Part shown: positions 1 through 12,800 of the stretch, one piece after another | How positions within the stretch are numbered: the stretch's first letter is position 1 | How the letters are laid out: every line of letters starts with the position of its first letter | From: Apostichopus parvimensis | Taxonomy: Eukaryota; Echinodermata; Holothuroidea; Aspidochirotida; Stichopodidae | Direction: 5' to 3' | Assembly (NCBI GenBank): GCA_000934455.1 | Contig: KN889899.1 | Span: forward strand, 4,973 to 46,178 | Length of the DNA: 41,206 nt | Position numbers and translations under genes: made by a program | Notes under the pieces: generated by a model | Told to the model about the DNA's origin: nothing | The model's input: the letters and a program-made list of their open reading frames with translations, nothing else | Databases searched by the model: none

Positions 1-124
1 TCGAGTCTTTCCCTCCTGGTTCTATTTTAATCACACATTAATTATCAAACTAACATAATTCTACGGATCAATCTTCTCCCGATTCGTCATCACTCTCTAT
101 AAGGGCTGCCCGTTTCTGGACCAG
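1..124. repeat. Perfect direct copy of the end of TIMELESS (matches 2929-3052)
   Basis: All 124 bases are identical to 2929-3052, in the same orientation, 2928 bp apart. The copied part holds the last 19 codons of TIMELESS, its stop and 67 bases of 3' UTR. The match stops abruptly at 124/3052; it may extend left of the window. Zero differences across coding and noncoding bases means either a very recent duplication or an assembly error. Confidence 0.95.
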
Positions 125-411
125 CTTAGGTCCTGATTCACTTTTAGTCTGTCTTTCCGGCAGTCGTGGAGACGTCAGGCTCTCTAACTTTGATATAGCC
201 TACGCACAGACATCTAAGTTCAGGGTCCTGTCTTCCAATGAGGCAAGCAGACGATATCTTAAAGCAATATTCGGGACTTGGGATTTCACTAAGCTTCAAG
301 GATCAGGCAAAGAAGCAAACACAATAATAACGAGACGTTAAGCAGGAACGTAATTTGTACAGGCTGTTTAGTAGTTTGTCGGGCCAAAAGATTCAAATTA
401 TGGTATCCCCC

Positions 412-703
412 CAGGCGCGTAGCCAGGAATTTGCCAAGGGAGGGGCGAAACTGTAGATTCGGCATTGCAAACTATCTAAGCGTAGCGCCACCATGGTTGG
501 CGCGAAACGTACAAGAAAATTTTGGCTGAAAATGCCTCCCAGATCGCTGGAAATGGCACTTCCCAGGCCTTGTAAGTTGCATCTTAGCATTTTCTCTTTT
601 GAAAATACTAGCGATATCATAAAAACTTGAAAAAAAAAAAAAAAAAATGCTAAAGGGGGGGGGGGCGGCTGCCCCCTTCGCCCCCCCCTTGGCTACGAGC
701 CTG
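412..703. mobile_element. Short inverted-repeat DNA transposon (MITE) with a 7-bp target duplication
   Basis: The left end CAGGCGCGTAGCC and right end GGCTACGAGCCTG are inverted repeats (12 of 13 match). Both ends are flanked by ATCCCCC (405-411 and 704-710), a target-site duplication. The element is 292 bp and has no transposase frame, but it contains an A-run and G/C-runs near the right end. A CAGG start with a 7-8 bp duplication would suit a hAT-like family, but I am not sure of the class. Confidence 0.8.
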
Positions 704-1359
704 ATCCCCCATTTATTGTAAACAATGATATTTTCTGCTGATCTGTTGCAAGAGTGAAACATTACTTCACAGCCCAGCTGGTTGCTTTCGTTTTGCAAAT
801 TGGCAAAGGTTATGCAGTTAAACGCTGGTATTAGTTTTGGTATCGCAACCTTTTGACTTTCCTTCCTCTGTTACACATTCAGGTAACAAAAAACCGTTCA
901 GTTTAAAAATAAAATCTGGTATTCTCCCGGAGTTTCAAAACATTTTAAAACAAAGAATTGCTGGGTCAAATGGAAGTGCTGCTAAAGGACTGGGGGCGGG
1001 AGGGGGATTGGGTTCTGTTTGAGTAAGATTGGTGTAAATACAAAGATAAGGCACAAAGTCAAATTGACTCAAAATGTTCATCACTGTGATAAAGGTATAT
1101 ATTCGTCATTCCATGGTAACATTTATTGTGATGAGACAGACCTGGTATAATTCCATCAACTCTCAATTTAATAAGAACAGCAAACATTGCAGTTTGTTCC
1201 ATACATTATTGTGTCACTTACAAGAAAGGTTCAAGAATTATAAATACTTTTAAGGATCTCACTTGGTGCAAACTTGGTGCCAAAGTTTAGCTGTATTTTG
1301 TTTGTAAATATATTCTTTGGAAACATGTCAAATTATTGGCGATTGAATGCTCCTTTAAG

Positions 1360-1399
1360 CAGGCGCGTAGCCAAGGGGGGGGGGGCGAAGAGGGCTGCC
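1360..1399. mobile_element. End fragment of the same inverted-repeat family
   Basis: CAGGCGCGTAGCC, a G-run and CGAAGAGGGCTGCC match the right terminus of the 412-703 element, read on the opposite strand, for about 40 bases. The rest of the element is missing; a perfect hairpin (1396-1427) begins where the similarity stops. Confidence 0.65.
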
Positions 1400-1761
1400 T
1401 TAATATGCTCTTGAGCATATTAAGGCAAAGTTGAGGATGGCATGAACTCCTCAGTCGAGACCTAACTGTAACAGTGAATACACTGGTTCATGGAATTTGA
1501 TCAACCTGTCAAAACATTGTTATAAGGCTTTAATTAACAACGGATATCAAAAGTTAAAAATTCAACTTGGGTCAATGTTTGTAATCCATTTCAACATTCG
1601 ATTTGAGACCAAAACAAGTGTATATTTTTTGGAAAACATACTGGAAAGGTGTGTTACCTCTCCACAGTAGACCCAGGGTCTACACATTAAAATATCACAT
1701 CAATTCATCGAGATCTGATGTGAAAGAATAAACATAGTTAGATAGAGAAAAAACATAGAAT

Positions 1762-1997
1762 AAACATAGCTCAGTGGTTAACACCGGTGCCTTTCAATCA
1801 TAAGGTCCCGAGTTCGAGTCACTCCAAGATTAATGCATATCGTCCAATAACAGAGTTGTTGACAATTGACAATTCATAATCATGGACGTTAAATATGAAT
1901 CTAAGAGACTGACTTGGGTCAGCTTGCGGCTTTGATAAGCCAATGAGGCTTCTTCGTCAGTTCCTGCTTGCAGGAGGATCTAACATACATACATAGT
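1762..1997 (+). mobile_element. tRNA-derived SINE
   Basis: A tRNA-like head carries an A-box-like word (AGCTCAGTGGTTAACACCGG) and a B-box-like word (GAGTTCGAGTC) about 35 bases later, the spacing of a pol III promoter. The body follows, and the tail has repeats of ACATAC ending near 1997. It is not a functional tRNA, as the acceptor stem does not pair and the head continues into unrelated sequence. Confidence 0.7.
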
Positions 1998-2916
1998 ATT
2001 GACTATTGAAATGTTTACAAAGGATCGATAAACTTGTTGTTTGATGGTTGGTAATAAGTACAAATTATCTTGCAAGCACCTGCCCTTTCAGATATTTGAA
2101 AGAACTTTCAATTACACCATGTGTGTCTCTTTCAAAGTACATTTGTTCTGCATTTTTGGTTTTGATGAGACTCAAACACACCTGTCTATCATTTTGTGAT
2201 ATAGCACCGCATAGATTTAATCACATACATCACATGTGACGAGTTAAGACCACCGCGTGGCTACCTACGATGTTACGAGTGACTTTGTAAAACCATATGT
2301 GGTGGTGTAGAGTTTACTTCTGTTTATCCCCAGTAACTGAAACAAAAAACATCTTTGGAGCATTGTCCTTGAATTTTCAACCTACCTGTACAGACTGTTA
2401 AGTTTTTATCCAGTGTTTTGTGAATAAATTCTGGTCTGAACCATATCAATACCTTCTGATATGAACCAGTTTAAAATTCCCTTGATGTGAAGCCATTTAA
2501 CATTCTCTGGTCAGAATCAGATCTAAACCTGATGAAGACCAGCTCAACAATATCTGAATCAAAAGCAGTTTCTTACATCTTTAATATCTTTAACGGGTTG
2601 CTATTGTACACACATGAACAGCTTTCTCATTAACGATTCATCCCCAAAGAAAACATTGAAAAAGTCATAGGTCAAAGGTCACTTCATGTTAATGAAAATA
2701 ATGAAAGTTTCTCTGAACACTATCAATAAACCGTTCAATATATCCCTCCTGTCGCTTTCTTCAACTCCTTGTCAGATTTATCTTGAAAATCAAGAAATGT
2801 ATATCAATTTCTGTGTTTATGTCTATCATAATCATTCTCACCAGACAGTTCTCAAATTTGCTTCAAAGTTTAGTTTTGTATGAAAGAGGAGATTGAAATA
2901 TATTTTAGAATAATAC

Positions 2917-2922
2917 TTTATT
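2917..2922 (-). terminator. Polyadenylation signal of TIMELESS
   Basis: TTTATT on the plus strand is AATAAA on the minus strand, 74 bases beyond the stop codon. It implies a very short 3' UTR ending near 2900. It lies 7 bases outside the 124-bp segment that is repeated at the start of the window. Confidence 0.6.
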
Positions 2923-2928
2923 CCTGCT

Positions 2929-3052
2929 TCGAGTCTTTCCCTCCTGGTTCTATTTTAATCACACATTAATTATCAAACTAACATAATTCTACGGATCAAT
3001 CTTCTCCCGATTCGTCATCACTCTCTATAAGGGCTGCCCGTTTCTGGACCAG
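2929..3052. repeat. Second copy of the 124-bp direct repeat, within the TIMELESS terminal exon
   Basis: This is identical to window bases 1-124. It is the copy in normal context: exon 31 phase, upstream acceptor and the downstream AATAAA all fit here. Confidence 0.95.
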
Positions 3053-3894
3053 AACACCGACAGGGACGTCGTCATCTGAATCGCTGTCATCCGAGTCCAA
3101 AACCGATCGACTCTTAAGAGGCTTTTCAGAGACTTCTGTAACAGAAAACAATAAAGCTTTTTGAAAAATGCTTTCTGGTTGTGTAAATATGGCAGATTAA
3201 ACTTCATCCAAAAAGTTGTAAGTTTTGTCAATATGGCATGTGCACATAACACTCCTAATGCACAACTTTGTCCAGTACTACTATTGAATTTACAAATTTA
3301 GGAGTATTTTTAGGATAGAAATATGCAAAATCCTGTAATATTCTTTCAACTTTCTGTAGAACCAACAAACCTCTTGAAAAATTATTATTTATTTACCTGG
3401 ATCTCTCTTTAAGTTTTTAAATTGATCAGAGTCCACCTCTTAGTGTAGGTGTCATGGTTACCTAGGTAACAGGCCAATTGGAAGGCAACACATCTGCATC
3501 ACTATGAAAAGCCATTTGGGTTTTGTTATTCTTCTTTTACATATTTGCTTGACGATGACTGTGGTAAGCAACATGTCAGAGAAAATTCCAGAATTAAAAA
3601 ATACCTCTCTTTTTGGAAGCTATTTATGGCATGTTCCTGTTTCTGGTATACCTTTTCACTTATATTTTAAACACAATAGGAAATTTCCCAAAAATGGTTT
3701 GGGGAAAACCATTGTGTTTGTTACAGTCACCTTCAAGTCCTCTTTCCTGATTCTTATCTCCACTTTCCATTGCTTCCTCTCTTATGTTTGGTTCGTCTTC
3801 ACTATCGCTACTCAAAGCGACCCTGGATCGCTTGGCTGGCTGGCTGGGGGCAGCATTCCTCTTTATCACAAGGTCACCCAACGGTTCATCATCA
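2996..3894 (-). CDS. TIMELESS: TIMELESS exons 30-31: C-terminal tail and stop
   Basis: Exon 30 (3731-3894) completes the split serine codon and encodes a basic then acidic tail ([20 protein letters not shown]). Exon 31 (2996-3135) gives [19 protein letters not shown], then [17 protein letters not shown] and TGA at 2998-2996. Human TIMELESS likewise ends with an LDSD motif, a K/R cluster and an acidic end. The last 55 codons' worth of this exon, from 3052 leftwards, is copied without change at 68-124. A 146-codon plus-strand frame opposite exon 30 is a shadow of this coding sequence. Confidence 0.93.
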
Positions 3895-6800
3895 CTGTGG
3901 ATTCAGGGAACGATACAGAAAGTTCATTAATCACAAGAATTTAAATGTATTAAGAAGGGGGAAGGGTAGAGGAGCACCTTAAAGGGTGTGAAGACTCGCG
4001 CACAAAGAAACGTCTCATGCCGGTAATCTGACCTGGTTTCGAATGAGGTGTAACAGAAGTGTTAGACACCACCATCGATCCCAGAAAATACACACACAGC
4101 TAGCTACTGTCGGGAGTCTGTCGGTAATTAGACACTAGTGTACAGTCAATACATACAGCTATGGTCAATACCCACAACACAGTGTATATAGCAGCGTGGA
4201 CATCTCAGGTCAAGATAAAAGATAACAAGGTATCACGTTTCATTACTGTCTGCATTTTGTAGCGACAAGAAGAAAACGTCATTTGCAAGCAACGGAAGGT
4301 TAGCTTTTTCAGAGCGCGGCACGCGATTTGGGGCGATTCTTCAATGCCTTTAACAGTAGACTCTCATTTTAGGAAGCTCCTGATTCAGAGTAACTTCTTT
4401 AACCAGTGAGAAAGATGGCATTTTCTACTTTCAAAAAAATCACGAGGGCCTTTAGTTACCTATCCTCCGATGACGACCCACTATCGAGTGGTCTCTTGAC
4501 CCTGGATTTAGAGGGCGGTGTCTTCCTCTTTCCCTCCTCATTCATATCTTCTCCACCTCCTTCTTGAGTATCTCCGTTGCCCGGGCTTTCTGGAGCTGAT
4601 AACTTCTCCAAGACCTCTTCAGCTGTCATCATTTTCTTCCTTGGTTTTCGGGTTTTCTTTTGCTCTTTTTGTTTGTTCGCCAATTGTTCCAACATTCGGT
4701 GGCGCTCCCTCTGTTTCTTGACCGACTCCGTTTCCATGCCGGGCTCTATGGCCTCTGCCCTCTGTCTCAAGCCCTCGATGGATAGGTTGCCTGGAATCCT
4801 CCAAAATGTCTCCTATAATACAAGCAGTACATAATCGATAAGTTGAACTAAAACACTCACATCACTAACAGAAATAATCCGAATCCATATTATCTATATA
4901 TATATATATATATATACATATATAGATATATCAAAAGCATTATTTTTGCATTTCATTGTGTCTTGTTCATTGCTGTAGTTATATTCAAAAGTCCCTCTCC
5001 TCCTCATTCCACACACCGCCCCCCTTCACCCTGTCAAGGCACCTCCCAAAAGTCACATGAAATAAATGGGGACAGAATGTCTTGGAGAAGAAAAGGTTGC
5101 ATTTGAAAACTCTCGAGAAAATTGTAAACTTGACTGGTTGTCCTTTCTCATACTATTTTCTGCTCTCTATTAGTGTGATGGCAGCAAGCAATTTCTTTTT
5201 TGAAAATACAGTCAAGTTCTCCAACCTCATGACTGGATGGTGGGCTCATCCCCACCCTGCGAAGAAACTTCTGGAAAAGTTTGTTTCCTAATGCACGGGA
5301 GCAACTTTCCTCCAAAGGAACGATAGGAACAGCTTCTTGATCATTTTCTGAAAATGGAAAGCAAAACAAGAAAATGAAAAGTTGTTTCTGTATTGAAACA
5401 ATTTTGTATCAGAAAGGCAGGATGCATAAGACATAATGTTCAATAAAGTCTGCAAAGTAACTGGAATGAAATTGTGCTATCTGAAGTCAAAGAGAAGAGC
5501 TTGAAATAACATGCAGTGTTGGGGAGCTAACATGCAGTGGTGGAGGTGAAATAACATGCAGGGTTGGGGGGGGCACAAGGAGAGGGTGCTCTATCCAACC
5601 AAGTTTTTTTGGGGGCCCTTCTCTCAATAGACACAAATGAACAAAACACAGAACAATAAACACTAAAAAGAGGTTGACAACTAACACATGTAAACTAACG
5701 ATAAAATCATATATAACAATAAAACAACCAAGAATTTCATTTACACTCATGAAGACAACGGTACTTAAATTACCAGCAAACCTTTGACTTTTTCTAGACT
5801 TAATGTATCTCTTTACATGACTTTCAAAATGGGGATTGAGTAGGTTGTTGAATATGCATAACTGCCATGCAACCATTCATGACATTGGCCCAATCATTAC
5901 ATCAAACATCACAATTAGGGCACATGTAAGCTGTATGTAGACACAGTGCATAGTACAGGGGTTCTCAGATCTGTACTCCACACATGAATGGCTTTTTGTT
6001 GTAACGATTGTACAAAAGACAACGCTCATTGCAGCAACGGAATAGTATCCAGTCAAAAAGGAATTACTATTAGAAATTATCACTTAGCTGTATGTTTTTT
6101 AGGGTGAGTAAATGAAATGGGAAAATCACCATCTGTTTCTTTATCGTCTGCCCGGACTTTCAATCCTTCCTGAATCCAAACAATCTGGTCTCGGAAACCT
6201 GGAAATAAACAACAACAACAACAGGATAAACAGCTTGTAAAAGGATGGGTTGAGCATTCAAATGTCACCTTGGTCAAACAATTGTTGGTGAAAGTTATAC
6301 ATGACTGAAATAAACTATTCCAATCGGAGAGGGACTTTCTAAAGCTGGCCACCTACTGCATGACCGACTGTTATCTCAACTAGACTCAACTAAAACATCG
6401 TTACTTGGAAAATCATGGATAGGTGGGCTGTGTGGATGTTATTACAACTATGACTTATAAAGAGTAAGCTATTCTTAAGTTGTGTCGGATACTGTCAGTG
6501 AAAATCAACACGTACTGTCTTTCCGTGTTACAGTCAGCGAAAGTGGTGCAGTGTGCAGCAGTCCACGGCTTAACTGCCTAGTTACCGGTTGAGTTGAGTC
6601 ACATTCATTCTCAGAAGTGTTGGACTAGTTTAAGATCCAAACTGACCTGGCAGCATTACCACCTGCAATGAAACCTGTGTGAGCTCCATGCCATTCATGT
6701 CTTCCCAGTTGACATGCGTAAACTGCTGAGTGTCGTAACTAATTTATTAATATATCTACCTTTCTTTTGTAATATATCCAGTAAGGATTTCATGTTTTCT

Positions 6801-9800
6801 TTGGTAGGTTCCCTATCTCTCTCATCACCACCTTCATCATCATCATCATCAGACTCATCTGTTTCCTCTGCTTCACTCTCCTCTGCTTCGCTCTCATCCG
6901 AGGGTAAATCATCCATCCCTTCATCTTCCCTGATAACCTTCTCTCTGTCTCCATTTTCAGTGTTAGCTGAGGAAAGGGAGCGACAGAAAATTTTATCATC
7001 ACAAAAAATTTTAACAGCCAAGGTCACAGAGTTTATTTGGTCGAGGGGAAAATACAAGGTCAAAGGGATACTGGCCTTAATTCAAATAGTAGATGATGGC
7101 TCTTGCACAGGTAGGAAACTAGGGTGACATTAAATGTAACCTGCATTACATCAAGTTTGTAGTATTGTAACATCAGTAGTTTGTGTCAGCATTCAATATT
7201 CAGTGGTAACAGATCGAACCTCCATAATCGAATATTGCATAGTAACTTTGAAGGCTCTGAGCTTATTAGATACTGTAGTTCCTGTGTATGGTTCCTACTA
7301 TGAATTCATTGCACTTGCATAGCAATGTGCCCGTTTTGCATGGCATTCTGTGATGGGATACCAGATAAATTATTCCCTGGGGAGTTGACCTCAAAAATCA
7401 AGCAGACTATGTCAAATTGTAAGAAAGGACAAGTTCAGAGTCAAAGAAAAAAAGGTTAAATTAATTTACTCTGCAATTTTTACACTGATTTCGTGACACG
7501 CTTCTTAAAAGGTATGTCAAGAAATAGGGGAAAAAATAAAAAATCGAGACACAGAGTGCAGTTGGATACCCAGCTAGAGCTGTTAATGTACATGATTCAT
7601 CATTTAAATATTTGTCAATGTTATGGTTCACGTACCCTCATCTCTTGTTGCATCATCTTCATCGATGAATGGTTCCTGACAACAACAAAAATACAAGACA
7701 ATGCCTATATTAGACCAGATGATTAGAAAGACTAACAAAGTTAATATCATAACTAGATTAATTCTTCATTCAGAAGAACATTTAAGGAATCCAATTATAA
7801 AATTTGTCTTGAAAATCTTTTGTCTGCCAGTATGCAAGGCAACTGTGCAAAGGCAGTCTGCCTCTGGAACTGAACCAGTTAAAATCGAATCCTCATAACT
7901 GCTAAACATTCACTTACAACAACTGATAAGTAGTGTAAGTGCAATGTCTTTGATAATATCACCAAGCACCAATGATAACAATATGCATGAGCTTATTCTC
8001 CCTTCACTGTAAATACTGCCCTCTCTGTTATGTAAACAAAATACAGCCATCTTGAGATCGACATCTAACCTCGAAATCTCACTTAATCCTACGTGTAAAC
8101 ACCACAAGTCCTTGAGATTATCACACACAACAAATGTACTGAATGTGGTGCAAATTGGACAGGTGTCCCTAGTACTTTAAGAACTGAAAAATTTGAAAGT
8201 GAGTGGACTAACCATAAAAACAGTTTTTGTTTCTGGAACTTGTCAATTGAATCATAAAATTTAATAAAACTTAACAACGTACCTCCTCCATGTTTTTCTT
8301 TCGTCTACCCCGTCCCTGTCCTTTTGGTCGTTTCTTTCTTACATCCTTCTTGTCTGTTATTAGGTTAAGCTCTAACAGCTTCTGTATCACCTGAGATCTG
8401 GGCCTTGGTTTGATCATAGCACTGATAATATCACCCAATATATCTGTACAGGTGAACAGACAGAGTTTCTTACCAATTGTACTTACATTAAAGTACAAAA
8501 GTCTACATCTTTCTTCATGACTTGCAAGTACCGTGACAGCAAATTGTTATGGAGGCTTACCAGTTAAAAACAACACCATCCACTAGAACTAGATGCAACC
8601 ATCTGGTAGAAAATGCTTAGACATGTAAACCTTCCAATCTTCCCATAATGCACCACTTCCTGTATCATAGATAATTTGTACTGTTATTGCACACTGAGGT
8701 TTGGTGAAAGGTAATGAGCATAATTCCCATTTGTCTTTGCACTGGTTAGGCCAACCAGTCTTCCATGATAAGAAAATAATACTTCGAGAAGAAGATTAAT
8801 AGTCAGATGCTATAATACTGCGATTAACAATCATTTCCATAGCAACCAGTATCACACTTGATGTACAACTTCTGCAATTTGTTGTAATAGTTGTACTTGC
8901 AAGTAGTGTGAATGGGTTTAAGAATGCTTTGGACAAGCACTTTAAGCATTGTAATCGGGTCTGACTGTTTTTGTCTTCAGTTTTTCTTTCTCTCTCCTAT
9001 AGGGTCCTTGATGGGGACTTGAGAGTCCCTCCTGATCCCTTTTTTCTACTAAACTAAACTAACCTAATATCTTGAACCTCAACATCTTCCTTCTATATAT
9101 TTAAAGGATATTTCTATATATTTTGCAGATATCCAGCTGTTTCCTCCACATACCTTCTGAATCTTTGTAATCTCCAAAGAGTTCCTTTAACTCATCCACT
9201 TGTTCTTCCCTCCACAAAGTTACTTTCTTGGCTCTATAATGAAAGTGAGATTAAAGTGAGCATAAAACTGGTAATGCCTTAAAGTTCTTATATCCAGCTT
9301 TTATGCCAAAATGTTAAACAGTCAACGGTAACAGATGTTAGTGACATCCAAACTAGGCTAATACAGCTTTGGAAAGAGTTAAGAAACGTTGCAGAATAAA
9401 GGAGAAGAATAGTTTAGTGAAGCCTTCATGATGTGTCTAAATTGTGTGTAAGATTCTTAAGCACACATGAAACCATATAGTAGCTTACCCTTTTGCTCTC
9501 TTCATATCTGCAAAGTTTTCAATTAGCTGGAGATTAACCAACTGTCTGATCACCTACAAAGAAATAAAGAACAACTTTGTTACTAGTAGTAACTTTGTGC
9601 AAAGAATTTCAAGTTCATTTCTTATGTTAGTATCAGCTGAAACTAAAAAGTGGTAGAATAGTAGAGTTCATTTTCCTATGATTTGGATACAGGAATTGCA
9701 GTCATACAAGTGGAAATTCAAGATAACGAAATTACAGATTAAAAAATTACAGTGTATTACAGACATTGCAGTGGTTCAAGCCACCATTAAAGACTAGCAT

Positions 9801-12800
9801 ATCAGAGATCATGAGCTTCAATCTTGGTTCTTCTGATTTAATACACTTTCCATGTCTTTCCCACTTAAAATCTTATTTCAAATATAATCTTGCAGGAATT
9901 AATGATTAAACCATTTGGAAAACCCCTTGTTCCAATCTTGGAACTATGACATCATACAGTATGATAACTGATGCAAGTCACAAACCAAACACTTAGATAC
10001 AATCTTTTCCACTAACAGTATGATGCATATAACATGTTGCAGTTTCATTTTCAACACTTGACCTGACCACTAACACCAGGTTTACAGTACTACCTTAGCT
10101 TGTTTTTCTTTCTTATAATTTTGGAACTAGATTTCAATTGACTAAAATATAACCATCTGATGACCTTAAAAAGAATACTTCTCTACTTGAAAGAAAAAAA
10201 CCCTTTGTTATGCGAGTGTCAGTTGAAGCTAAAATAAAGATGAAGATAATCCAAGAATCCAAAAACAACACTTAACCAAAGCATATGCATATCTGATTTA
10301 ATGACATTTGAAAACTTACCAGCCCCCCCCCCCAAATTTTGTAAACACATTCACCATGGTTGTGACATCACAGATTCATTATGTCTAGCTAGTCTAAATT
10401 ATTTCAGGGCCTCTTTTGCTGGGTCCTGTTTCCAAAACTATTGTAGTTATTTACAGTGGAACAATATTTCACTTCATTACATGCTATCATGTAGCATGAC
10501 TTCATTACGTAGTACAACTGCAGAGAGAATCTGTGACATCACAGCAATGTTTGTGCCGTTTTTAAAATTTTAAAGGGGTTGAGTTAATTTATAAAGGTAA
10601 TATTTGTCTTAAACTGTAATGAGAATATGCTTTGGTGAATTGTTGTATTGCCTTTTTTGGGGAGTTATTTGCATTAGGTATGAAAAACTTCTGGACTATT
10701 CTTTGAATTATGGAACTTACCTGCTTTCTTGTTTTGGAATCATCTGAGATGTGTTCCATAATATTATCCACTGTATCTTTGTCTGGATAAATGAAATAAA
10801 ACTCATGATGCAACAGCCATTTTATGAGTTATGAATATTACATATGACTGATGACGGTATAAATTGACATCCAATCACCGACAGCTTAAGAAAAAAGAAA
10901 GATGTCTTCAAGATGGAAACATTGTTTGTTAGTTGCTTTGGGTATCAACATTCTTTAGTTCTTCCTGAACACTCCCTATCAATTTCAAATGTCACTTCTG
11001 CTATAATATCCTGAATCGTACATTGGAATGAGAATGAGGGCAATGACCTGCACAGCGAATTTCAATCCATCAAAGATCCAGCAATTTGTTCACATTAAGT
11101 TTATACTAAAAATTTGAATCCCCTCGTTTTAAAAAAAAATAGTTTTAACGCAATTAAGGAATTTTTGGTCCTTCATTGGCCTCCATCAACTTATTACATA
11201 AAGGTTCTGTTTTATTGGGAAGACTCTTGAAAGTGGTCAGAATATATTCTCCATCAAGGCTAACGATAAACTACCAGGCGTCATTTTAAATCCAGACATG
11301 TTTATGAAATATCTCATCTAGCCTCTCATGTTTAACCCCTAACCTTTGATGAATATTAAATATTATTGAATAACCTTACAACAAGATACAAAAAACAAAA
11401 CTTAATTTGGCCTTGTGACTACTACAAGATTTAAAATTGAGTCAAGCAATTTCTATATTCCGTTCTGGTGGTCAATATGCTTTTGAAACCATATCGAATT
11501 CCAGAACGACCTGTTGGATTTTTGGACCCGCTAGATTGACTTATCAACGGCTGAGTGTAGATGTCAACAACTTTCAGGGCCCCTAACGTTTGAAGTGGGT
11601 CACTAATTATACTTATTCTTTCAAACAGTGAATAACTTACCTCCTTCAACTTCATTGAATCTGCCAAACAGTTCTCTTAGCTCCTCTTTCAGAGAGTCAT
11701 CCCACTCGTCAATAATTCCATCACTATTAACGGAAAATAACACATATCAGGGTTGCTAAGGAGATATATACCAACCAGCAACTATCCTCAATCAAAGAGA
11801 AAGATAATTGTAAATGATTCATGACAATAGCTGAAAAATCTTATTCTGTTTCCAAGACATGGGAACTTATTTTCATTTACACTTAAATTATTATAACAGG
11901 GCACATGGAAGGTTTTCACCAAAGTCGATATTGTTTACTGTTATGTTTTGCATCGAACAAAGTAAGACAATAAGTGTATGATGTTATGGAATTCAACTGA
12001 TATTGATGGATCAACTGTAATGATAAGTATCAACTAAAACGATAAAAACTACTCCAACCTGAGCGTTTCATCTCTGGTTCAGGCTCGTCCGAACATGTAA
12101 TATTAATAACATCAGGTTCGTACGTATTAAACACTAACATAACATTTACGTACCCCTGTCTGCGTACTGCTCCATAACCCTCTGAGAGCTCAAAGATCTC
12201 TTTGTTGTCTTTCCAGAAGAAGAGTTCCATAAAAATTTTGGGATTCTTTGGCACTGTCTCAAAGAACTTCTTCATGAGAAAATGACCAAACTTAACCATT
12301 TCCTGTATAATAAAAAANNNNNNNNNNNNNNNNNNNNNNNNNNNNNNNNNNNNNNNNNNNNNNNNNNNNNNNNNNNNNNNNNNNNNNNNNNNNNNNNNNN
12401 NNNNNNNNNNNNNNNNNNNNNNNNNNNNNNNNNNNNNNNNNNNNNNNNNNNNNNNNNNNNNNNNNNNNNNNNNNNNNNNNNNNNNNNNNNNNNNNNNNNN
12501 NNNNNNNNNNNNNNNNNNNNNNNNNNNNNNNNNNNNNNNNNNNNNNNNNNNNNNNNNNNNNNNNNNNNNNNNNNNNNNNNNNNNNNNNNNNNNNNNNNNN
12601 NNNNNNNNNNNNNNNNNNNNNNNNNNNNNNNNNNNNNNNNNNNNNNNNNNNNNNNNNNNNNNNNNNNNNNNNNNNNNNNNNNNNNNNNNNNNNNNNNNNN
12701 NNNNNNNNNNNNNNNNNNNNNNNNNNNNNNNNNNNNNNNNNNNNNNNNNNNNNNNNNNNNNNNNNNNNNNNNNNNNNNNNNNNNNNNNNNNNNNNNNNNN

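Noticed and set aside
1765..1830. Possible tRNA gene
   Set aside because: A- and B-box words are present but no acceptor stem pairs and the sequence goes on into a SINE body and tail.
3504..3944. 146-codon plus-strand frame with hydrophobic segments
   Set aside because: It lies mostly opposite TIMELESS exon 30 and its flanks; the minus strand has correct splice phase and a family-like tail, and the plus-strand product resembles nothing I know.
6714..7127. 137-codon serine-rich plus-strand frame
   Set aside because: It is the shadow of the acidic Asp/Glu-coding TIMELESS exon 26 (GAT/GAA read on the other strand gives Ser runs).
9765..9845. Possible third tRNA-derived SINE
   Set aside because: There is a CAGTGG start and a weak GCTTCAATC-type B box only; too diverged to claim.
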